Assembly (NCBI GenBank): GCA_946480125.1
Contig: CAMLIY010000075.1
Coordinates: 1 to 12,409 of the forward strand
Origin: an uncultured Asticcacaulis sp.
Lineage (GTDB): Bacteria; Pseudomonadota; Alphaproteobacteria; Caulobacterales; Caulobacteraceae
Length of the DNA stretch: 12,409 nucleotides
Direction: 5' to 3'
Part shown: one piece after another, positions 6,461-12,409 of the stretch
Layout of the letters: each line of letters opens with the position of its first letter
Position numbering within the stretch: the first letter of the stretch is position 1
Program-made: the position numbers and the translations under genes
The notes under the pieces: generated by a model
The model's input: only the letters and a program-made list of their open reading frames with translations
What the model was told of the DNA's origin: nothing
The model's database searches: none

Positions 6461-7159
6461 TTATTTTGAGGATACAGATGCGAAGTCCTGTGACCAGGCC
6501 ATGTCGGTGACGTAGATCCCGAGGGGATTCTTGCGGAGGATCGCTTCCTGGCGCGGCAAGGACTGCTGGACAGTGAGGATGGCCGTCCAATGGGTCACAC
6601 CGGCGGGAATGCCTTGCGTGAAGGCCTGTTCCTGCCATTTGACCTGGAAGGCGGTCGGTGACGCCCGCACCACACTGGTGATCGAGACCGAGGTGCTGCG
6701 CTGGCCGATTCCGGCGAACGGATCATTGGCTTGCGCCTCTGCATTCAGGAAAGCGACGGCATGGCCCGTGGCGAAACCATAGGCCTCCTGCCAGTTCTGC
6801 CGGGCCACGACGGGGTCGATCGACAGGCCTCTGACGTCGGTAATGAAACGGCCCAGATACCAGGACACTTGCGCATCGGTCGGACTATAGCTGGCGGTGG
6901 CCGGCTGGACCGCCTTGACCTGGCCCAAAGTATCGACCTCGACCACATAGGGCTTAACCCGGCTTTGGCTTGATTGCCAGATGATGCCACCGGTCAGGGC
7001 CAGGGTGCTCAGGGACGCACACAGGGCCATCAAGCGCCAATTGCCGGCCTGAACGGTGGCGGCGCCGATCCGATTGTCCCAGATTTGGGCCGCCTTCTGA
7101 TAATGGGTTATGGGTTCCGGCGTGTCGCCATAGCGCTGTAGGTTTCGTTTAAAAAACAT
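6461..7159 (-). CDS. trbF: TrbF, VirB8-like inner-membrane component
   Basis: The product is 232 residues. A short cytoplasmic N-terminus (with PITHYQKAAQIWDNRIGAA, about 16-34) precedes a single membrane segment at about 43-62. The periplasmic VirB8/TrbF domain follows, with VKPYVVEVDTLGQV (68-81), the conserved SWYLGRFITDVR, QNWQEAYGF, and a C-terminal region ending NPLGIYVTDMAWSQDF, which is the usual close of the family. It is a scaffold that nucleates assembly of the secretion channel. The ATG at 7159 has AAGGAA six bases upstream and begins three bases after the trbL stop. Confidence 0.93.
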   Translation of the reverse strand: MFFKRNLQRYGDTPEPITHYQKAAQIWDNRIGAATVQAGNWRLMALCASLSTLALTGGIIWQSSQSRVKPYVVEVDTLGQVKAVQPATASYSPTDAQVSWYLGRFITDVRGLSIDPVVARQNWQEAYGFATGHAVAFLNAEAQANDPFAGIGQRSTSVSITSVVRASPTAFQVKWQEQAFTQGIPAGVTHWTAILTVQQSLPRQEAILRKNPLGIYVTDMAWSQDFASVSSK

Positions 7160-7162
7160 GAC

Positions 7163-8374
7163 TTATTCCTTCTGGCTGATGTCGGGAGCGGCGGTGGCGA
7201 CCGGCGCGTCGCCGGCGGAGATGGCGGTCTGGACGGCATGCACATGGCCGCGCAGACGTTGTTCCTCCTGCATCTTCTTCGCCCAGTCTGGTTGCGCCTG
7301 ATTGCTGTTGGCCGCGGCGCCTTTGCCGCTGGCCGCGCCCGAGGACGTGGCCGGGGAAGGCGTTGAAGGTGGCGGCGGCGGTGGAGATTGTGGTGATGAT
7401 CCGGCGGGGCCGCCACCCTTCCCTCCACCGACCGATGCCGCGGCTTTGAGCACCTTGCCGGCGCCGCCGCCCCATCCTCCCAAGGTCTGCGCCGCCGCTG
7501 AGGCGCCCCCGGCAGCCACCATGCCGGCGGCTGCGGCGGCCCCAACGGTGCCCAGGGCCGCTCCGGCTCCCAGTTGTGGTGCGCCGGCGACGAGGCCAGA
7601 GGCGATGGACGGACCGAAGATGCCAAGACCCAGGAAGGTCAGTGCGGCCAGAACCAGCGAAAGCGTCTGGGCTATGTCGGGTTCGGTGCCGATGGTTCCC
7701 ACCGACGCGGCAAAGAAGCCGAAGCCGATCCCAATGATGACGGCCAGGACCATGATCTTGATGCCGGACGTGATGACATTCCCGAGTACGCGTTCGGCGA
7801 GGAAGGCGGTCTTGTTCCAAAAGGCAAAGGGCACGAGCACGAACCCGGCGAGAGTCGTCAGCTTGAATTCCAGGACGGTGATGAAGAGCTGGATGGCCAG
7901 GACAAAGAAGGCCAGCATGACGATCAGCCAGGCGATCAACAGGATTGCGATCGTCAGGAGATTGGACAGAAGCGTGTCCAGGCTCATCAAGTCGGTGATC
8001 TGAACCAGGAGCGGATGGGCCGCCTCGAAACCGATCCCCGCCAGCTTTCCGGGCTTGAGGAGGTCGCCCGCCGATAGGCTGTTGCTGCTCGCGTTGACGC
8101 CAAGTTGCGCGAAGGATTGATAGATCAGATTAGCAAGCGTCTGGAAGTTATTGAGAATATAGGCGAAAGCCCCGACATACAGAACCTTCTTGATCAGCTT
8201 GCCGAGCACATTGCCTTCTTCGTCCATCACCCAAAACAGGGCTGCGATGGTTACGTCGAGCGCAATCAGAAGACTGGTCAGATGGGCCAGGTCGCCTTTG
8301 AGCAAGCCGAAGCCGCTGTCGATATAACCGACAAACGTCGCCAGGAATTGGTCGATAATGTTGAGGTCGGACAT
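7163..8374 (-). CDS. trbL: TrbL, VirB6-like polytopic inner-membrane channel protein
   Basis: The product is 403 residues. About six hydrophobic segments are visible (roughly 34-50, 62-80, 134-165, 170-188, 205-225 and 236-256), matching the VirB6/TrbL fold that lines the inner-membrane part of the DNA transfer channel. After residue 258 it becomes a long Gly/Ala-rich stretch, then a low-complexity tail with six consecutive prolines (331-336). A conserved short block PDWAKKMQEEQR follows at about 362-373, as in other alphaproteobacterial TrbL proteins. The start at 8374 is ATG with only a weak Shine-Dalgarno, 20 bases after the trbJ stop. trbK, which separates trbJ and trbL in RP4 and Ti plasmids, is absent here. 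Confidence 0.92.
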   Translation of the reverse strand: MSDLNIIDQFLATFVGYIDSGFGLLKGDLAHLTSLLIALDVTIAALFWVMDEEGNVLGKLIKKVLYVGAFAYILNNFQTLANLIYQSFAQLGVNASSNSLSAGDLLKPGKLAGIGFEAAHPLLVQITDLMSLDTLLSNLLTIAILLIAWLIVMLAFFVLAIQLFITVLEFKLTTLAGFVLVPFAFWNKTAFLAERVLGNVITSGIKIMVLAVIIGIGFGFFAASVGTIGTEPDIAQTLSLVLAALTFLGLGIFGPSIASGLVAGAPQLGAGAALGTVGAAAAAGMVAAGGASAAAQTLGGWGGGAGKVLKAAASVGGGKGGGPAGSSPQSPPPPPPSTPSPATSSGAASGKGAAANSNQAQPDWAKKMQEEQRLRGHVHAVQTAISAGDAPVATAAPDISQKE

Positions 8375-8394
8375 GTCGGTCTCGCCGGAGGCTA

Positions 8395-9120
8395 TTATTG
8401 CGCGGTGTAGGCCGTGCCAGAGCCGATGAACTTCAAGGTCGCGGCCTTGCCGGCTGCCTCTCCTTGCACCTTGCGGGCGGCGTCCAGGGCCTCGGCACGA
8501 TATTGGGCCGCCATAAGGGTGGCGATCTGCATCTGCTGCTTGGCCGTCAGGGCGATCAGCTGATTGGCCGCCTGCTGGGCCTGGAGGTCACCCTCGGCGC
8601 CATCGGAGGCACTCACCAGGTCATTCAGAGTCCCCGCGTCGGTCTGGAGGGTTTCGCTGATCTGGGCCTGGACCAGCAAGGTCTGCTGGAAGGCATCCAT
8701 AGCGCTCTGCCAGCGTGTGGTCGCATCAGTGGTCAATTGTTGACTGGTGACGCCTGCGGAATAGGACGACGGATACTGCGCCTTCAGGGCCGCTTCGGTC
8801 TTGGAGATCGTGAAGGCGATGCCCTTGGCCTGGGTCATCAGGTCATTGATCGCCGCCAGGTCCGAATTGAGCTTCAGGATAGCCGTGACATCGAGGTGCT
8901 TGAGATTGGTGGCCATGTTCTGCAGCATCTGGGCCTCATGCTGGAGCTGCAGGATCTGGTTGTTAACCTGTTCCAGGGCGCGGGTGGCCTGGAGGATGTT
9001 CTGAACATAATTGGTTGGGTCATAGACGACGACTTGAGCGGCCACCGGTTGTGCGACGACGCCGAGGGTGGCGACACCGGTCAGGCCGGCGACGAGGATG
9101 GAGAACAGTTTACGACGCAT
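8395..9120 (-). CDS. trbJ: TrbJ, VirB5-like periplasmic component
   Basis: The product is 241 residues. A signal peptide covers 1-28 (MRRK, hydrophobic core, VAA before QVVVYDP). The family signature VYDPTNYVQNILQATRALEQVNNQI follows, leading into a long helical, Gln-rich region (about 45-85) likely to form coiled coil. The rest is almost entirely helical and ends with an Ala-rich stretch (ALDAARKVQGEAAGKA). TrbJ proteins act at the pilus tip or in pilus assembly and mating-pair contact. The ATG at 9120 has AAGGA eight bases upstream and starts 16 bases after the trbE stop. Confidence 0.93.
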   Translation of the reverse strand: MRRKLFSILVAGLTGVATLGVVAQPVAAQVVVYDPTNYVQNILQATRALEQVNNQILQLQHEAQMLQNMATNLKHLDVTAILKLNSDLAAINDLMTQAKGIAFTISKTEAALKAQYPSSYSAGVTSQQLTTDATTRWQSAMDAFQQTLLVQAQISETLQTDAGTLNDLVSASDGAEGDLQAQQAANQLIALTAKQQMQIATLMAAQYRAEALDAARKVQGEAAGKAATLKFIGSGTAYTAQ

Positions 9121-9136
9121 GGACTTTCCTTCGGGA

Positions 9137-11560
9137 TCAGGGGTTAGAGGGTTGGGGTTTGAGCAGGTCGCTGGCCCAGTGGTACCCGCGCGCTTTCAGG
9201 AACTCGGCGACGAAGGCATCCGCGCCAACGCTGTCCAGAACGCTGTCGATCAACTGTTGATCTTCGGGCGCAGACGCTGCGCAAACGGTCAGGGCGACCG
9301 GCCCCAGGTCGAGATCGAACAGGCGGTTGCCACGCCGGGATTGCAGGTAGTAGTGGCGCTTGGGGATAGCCTCGGCGATCAGTTGAATTTGGCGATCATT
9401 CAGGCCGATGCGCTCATAGGCGACCCGCGATTGCGGCTCCTGCGCCCGTTCATTAGGCAGGAACAGGCGCTGCGGGCAGGACTCGATGATGGCCGGCGCG
9501 ATGGGGCTATCGATGATGTCCATCAGGGACTGGGTGGCGAAGACGACGCTGACATTCTTCTTGCGCAGGACCTTCAGCCATTCCCGAATGCGCGCCGCGA
9601 ACAAGGGATTGTCGAGAAACAGCCACGCCTCATCGAGGATCAAAAGGGTCGGCCGGCCGTCGAAACGCGCATCCAGGCGATGGAACAGATAGGTCAGCAC
9701 CGGCCCGACCAGGCTGCGTTCCGACATCAGATCTTCGGTCTCAAAGCAATGGATGTCGGCGAGATCGAGCCCGTCGCTATCGGCGTCCAGGCACTGTCCG
9801 TAGGGACCTTCGAGAGTGAAGGGATGCAAGGCGATCTTCATACTCATGGAGGACAGGAGCGCGCTTAGGCCGGTCAGGGTCCGTTCCGCTTCCGGCGCGG
9901 TGGCGAGGCTGCACAAGGCCGCCCACATGTCCCCTTTGCGCTCGGGTGTCACTTCGAACCCTTCGCTATCGAGCAGCCCTAAGCACCATTCCATGGCCCA
10001 GGCACGGGTTGCCGGATCGTCGATATTACGCAGTGGCTGGAAACTCAGGGCCGCGGTCCGCCCCAAGGTATGGTGGCGCCCTTGCATGGCCAGGGTGGTG
10101 GCTCGCGCCGATCCGCCCTTATCGAAGATGAAGACCTGGGCACGGGCATAGCGACTGAACTGCAAAGTCAGAAATGACAGCAGGACCGACTTACCCGCGC
10201 CGGTTGGGCCCAGGACCAGCATATGGCCGACATCGCCCACATGGGTTGACAGGCGGAACGGCGTCGCGCCGGAACTGACAGCGTAGAGCAGTGGCGGGCC
10301 GTCCAGGTGGGTATTACGCTCCGGCCCGGCCCACACGGCAGACAGGGGCATCAGATGAACCAGGTTGAGGGTATGAACGAGCGGCTGGCGGACATTGGCG
10401 TAGACATGTCCCGGCAAGGACCCAAGCCAGGCCTCGACGGCATTCAGGCTTTCCCGTACTGTTGTGAAGCCGAGGCCATTGATCGCGCGCTCGACCGCGC
10501 GGATCTGCTCGTCGGCCTGGTGCGGATCGGTGTGGCTCACCGTCAGGGTGATTGTCAGGTAACCGAAACCAACATCGTCACCGCCCAGGGCCTGAAGGGC
10601 CTGATCGGTATCGGCGACCTTGTTGTCCGCGTCGGTATCGGTCAGGATAGTCGGTTGGCTGTACATCACTTCGCGCAGAAGCGCCGTGACGGACTTGCGC
10701 TTGTTGAACCATTGCCGGCGCACGCGGGTCAGGGTCTTGGTGGCGGCTTCCTTGTCCAGGGGGATAAACCGTGTCACCCAACGATAGCTGATTTCCATAT
10801 GGTTCAGAGCATCGAACAGGCCCGGCTGGGTTTGATTCGGGAAACCCAGAACGGTCAGGGTGCGCAGGTGCCTGTCGCCCAGACGCGGCGCCATTCCGCC
10901 ACGGAGCGGTGTGTCGGCCAGGAAGGCGTCGAGATAGACCGGCGTGTCGGGCACCCCCACGGCATGGGCTTCGGTCGAGACTGTGCTGTGAAGATAGGTC
11001 AGGGTCGCCCGGTCATCGAGCGCCTCAACGTACGGCATGAAGCTGGCGAAGAGGTCGATGGCCGCATCGGTCCGGTTTTGGAATGTCGCCAGTTCCCGGT
11101 GCCAGTCGCGCGGTTGGCCGGCCGATTCTGCCCGTTCGATGAGCATTGTGCCGGCCTTAGACACAGCATCCGGCGCCGGCATGAAGACCAGGGTCAGATA
11201 ATAACGGCTCTCGAAATGCCGCCCGACCTCTCCTTCAAACGCCGCCCGGCGTTCCGCCTCGACCAATTCCGCAATCCCTGCCTCCGCGCCGGGCGACGGA
11301 TAGCCCAGTGCCTCGTCTCGGCGCGCCTCGAAGAAGATGGCCCAGCCCGACCCGAACCGACGCAGGACATTGTTGACCCGGGCCGAGATACTGACGAGTT
11401 CAGCGGGGGTGGCGCTCTCTAAGTCCGGCCCCTGATAGCGGATCGTTCGCTGGAAACTGCCATCCTTGTTGAGGACAATGCCGGGCGCCACGAGGACGGC
11501 CCAAGGCAGGTGATCCGCCAGGCGATCGGCATTCGATTTATATTGCCGAAGATTTAGCAT
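9137..11560 (-). CDS. trbE: TrbE, VirB4-like secretion ATPase
   Basis: The product is 807 residues from the ATG at 11560 (MLNLRQYKSNADRLADHLPW, the usual TrbE N-terminus). A frame extension to 11680 lies wholly within trbD and is rejected. The N-terminal half carries the CagE/TrbE-type domain. Walker A is GPTGAGKS at about 451-458 and Walker B LLILDEAW at about 639-646, followed by the conserved KKNVSVVFATQS. All catalytic motifs are intact, so it should be an active ATPase powering pilus biogenesis and DNA translocation at the inner membrane. The start overlaps the end of trbD by seven bases (ATGCTAA), with a moderate AAAGG ten bases upstream. Confidence 0.95.
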   Translation of the reverse strand: MLNLRQYKSNADRLADHLPWAVLVAPGIVLNKDGSFQRTIRYQGPDLESATPAELVSISARVNNVLRRFGSGWAIFFEARRDEALGYPSPGAEAGIAELVEAERRAAFEGEVGRHFESRYYLTLVFMPAPDAVSKAGTMLIERAESAGQPRDWHRELATFQNRTDAAIDLFASFMPYVEALDDRATLTYLHSTVSTEAHAVGVPDTPVYLDAFLADTPLRGGMAPRLGDRHLRTLTVLGFPNQTQPGLFDALNHMEISYRWVTRFIPLDKEAATKTLTRVRRQWFNKRKSVTALLREVMYSQPTILTDTDADNKVADTDQALQALGGDDVGFGYLTITLTVSHTDPHQADEQIRAVERAINGLGFTTVRESLNAVEAWLGSLPGHVYANVRQPLVHTLNLVHLMPLSAVWAGPERNTHLDGPPLLYAVSSGATPFRLSTHVGDVGHMLVLGPTGAGKSVLLSFLTLQFSRYARAQVFIFDKGGSARATTLAMQGRHHTLGRTAALSFQPLRNIDDPATRAWAMEWCLGLLDSEGFEVTPERKGDMWAALCSLATAPEAERTLTGLSALLSSMSMKIALHPFTLEGPYGQCLDADSDGLDLADIHCFETEDLMSERSLVGPVLTYLFHRLDARFDGRPTLLILDEAWLFLDNPLFAARIREWLKVLRKKNVSVVFATQSLMDIIDSPIAPAIIESCPQRLFLPNERAQEPQSRVAYERIGLNDRQIQLIAEAIPKRHYYLQSRRGNRLFDLDLGPVALTVCAASAPEDQQLIDSVLDSVGADAFVAEFLKARGYHWASDLLKPQPSNP

Positions 11561-11817
11561 GAGAGGTGGGCCTTTTGTCTGAGATGCCGAAGGAGGACCG
11601 GCACGAAGTCCAGGTCGTAGCGGGCGCACAGGACCGCCAGGGTGTGCCCAGCGGCCCAGACGGCAAGGCCCGGAATCCACATCTGCAGACCGAGGCCGAG
11701 GGCGGCTGCCACGGTGCCGTTGGCAATGGCCAGGGTCCGTGGCGCGCCGCCCAGCAGGATCGGCTGGGTCAGGGCGCGATAAAGGGGGACATCGAAGCCC
11801 TCGACGCGCCCGGTCAT
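11554..11817 (-). CDS. trbD: TrbD, VirB3-like inner-membrane protein
   Basis: The product is 87 residues. It has the VirB3/TrbD hallmark VPLYRALTQPILLGGAPR (10-27), then two adjacent hydrophobic segments (about 27-45 and 48-64) and a basic tail. It sits in the inner membrane and works with TrbE in pilus assembly. The start was set at the ATG at 11817, which overlaps the trbC stop as ATGA; the same frame is open further upstream but only as a shadow of trbC. The stop overlaps the trbE start. Confidence 0.9.
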   Translation of the reverse strand: MTGRVEGFDVPLYRALTQPILLGGAPRTLAIANGTVAAALGLGLQMWIPGLAVWAAGHTLAVLCARYDLDFVPVLLRHLRQKAHLSC

Positions 11818-12167
11818 GCGATTAGCGCCCCGCCGCCGAAGCTGAAAAAGGTGAGGAAGAAACTGGAGGCGGCAAAAGCGATCGACAGACCGAAGACGAT
11901 CTGGATGAGCTTGCGAAAGCCTCCGGATGCCTCCCCGAAAGCCAGGGTCAAACCAGTGACGATAATGACGATCACCGCGACAATCTTGGCGACAGGCCCC
12001 TGGATGCTGTCGAGAATATTCTGCAGGGGCGTTTCCCACGGCATTCCGGTGCCGCTGGCGTGGCTGGCCGTGGCCAGGCCGAGGGTCAGGCCCGCAACGG
12101 CCAGGATAAACACGGACGGGTGTAGGCGTCCCGCGAAACGGAGGCGATTGGAAGCGAAAGTTTTCAT
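11814..12167 (-). CDS. trbC: TrbC, VirB2-like conjugative pilin
   Basis: The product is 117 residues. A long leader (1-37, basic start, hydrophobic 18-34, ASHA before SGTGMPW) is followed by PLQNILDSIQGPVAK and two hydrophobic helices (about 62-76 and 91-110) separated by a short loop with FGEASGGFRK. This is the layout of VirB2/TrbC pilins, which are processed and polymerised into the conjugative pilus. In RP4 the mature TrbC is cyclised by TraF; whether this one is cannot be read from the sequence. AGGAGA lies six bases before the ATG at 12167, and trbB ends 14 bases upstream. Confidence 0.92.
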   Translation of the reverse strand: MKTFASNRLRFAGRLHPSVFILAVAGLTLGLATASHASGTGMPWETPLQNILDSIQGPVAKIVAVIVIIVTGLTLAFGEASGGFRKLIQIVFGLSIAFAASSFFLTFFSFGGGALIA

Positions 12168-12181
12168 GTAAGTCTCCTGTG

Positions 12182-12409
12182 TTAGTGTTTGATTAGACTG
12201 AGGTCTTCGTCGTCGAATTGAAGTGACCGAAGCTGGTAATTGCCGCGGCGATCGACGCCCAAGACTTCGGCGATATCGGTGACTTTGCGCGTCTGTCCGG
12301 TCATGGGATTGGCGCCATTGAGGAACACCACCAGGTCGATGGCCTCGACGATCAGGGCGCGCGGGACCTGAGACACGGTTTCCTGAACGAGCTGTTCCAG
12401 ACGCTGGAG
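12182..12409 (-). CDS. trbB: TrbB, VirB11-like ATPase (3' part only)
   Basis: Only the last 75 codons are present; the frame is open to the window edge, so the gene continues beyond it. The visible sequence begins LQRLEQLVQETVSQVPRALI and continues IVEAIDLVVFLNG, then RKVTDIAEVLGVDRRGNY. This is the typical C-terminal part of TrbB/VirB11 ATPases, where an E-A-I-D/N-L segment follows the RecA-like core. The Walker motifs lie outside the window. The GTG at 12376 is internal and not a start. This hexameric cytoplasmic ATPase is the first gene of the trb operon and drives pilus assembly and substrate transfer. Confidence 0.88.
   Translation of the reverse strand, partial: LQRLEQLVQETVSQVPRALIVEAIDLVVFLNGANPMTGQTRKVTDIAEVLGVDRRGNYQLRSLQFDDEDLSLIKH

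Noticed and set aside
10307..11422. Long plus-strand open frame of 371 codons opposite trbE, and similar frames opposite trbJ, trbL and trbI
   Set aside because: They are antisense to clearly conserved trb genes in GC-rich DNA, where opposite-strand frames stay open by codon bias; their products are Arg/Gly/Pro-rich without domains.
11561..11680. Longer start for trbE
   Set aside because: The extension is a shadow of trbD; the MLNLRQYKS start at 11560 is the family N-terminus.

Overview
The window looks like the transfer end of an integrative or conjugative element, or plasmid, from an alphaproteobacterium. The evidence is the GC-rich coding sequence, a trb-type (P-type) mating-pair-formation operon, and the DUF2274 gene after trbI. 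The gene order trbB-C-D-E-J-L-F-G-I, without trbK or trbH, matches the Tn4371-type ICE arrangement as I know it. I cannot name the genus; Caulobacterales or Sphingomonadales is only a guess from overall style.

Right two-thirds (about 4.2-12.4 kb, minus strand): one tightly packed operon running from the 3' end of trbB (cut by the window edge) through trbC, trbD, trbE, trbJ, trbL, trbF, trbG and trbI to a 70-residue DUF2274 gene. Neighbouring genes overlap by 4-13 bases or are separated by short gaps, so translation is probably coupled. Together they encode a type IV secretion channel: ATPases TrbB and TrbE, pilin TrbC, inner-membrane TrbD, TrbL and TrbF, periplasmic TrbJ, and the TrbG/TrbI core. 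A short hairpin followed by eight T residues probably ends the operon at about 4214-4231.

Left third (1-4.13 kb): an accessory region with different gene content. It holds (a) two convergent genes for exported proteins. One carries four exact-period WG repeats, and both end in the same apparently undescribed domain of about 140 residues, finishing in a C-L-P-P-x-C motif. It also holds (b) a two-gene plus-strand cassette: a 127-residue protein of unknown function followed by a 217-residue protein that I read as a stand-alone HslV/proteasome-beta-like N-terminal-threonine hydrolase. The three genes that open these units share unusual G-run ribosome binding sites, unlike the AAGGAG-type sites seen at most trb starts.

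The HslV-like cassette and the shared CLPPxC domain are the best candidates for undescribed systems. No tRNA, rRNA, CRISPR array, transposase or integrase was seen.
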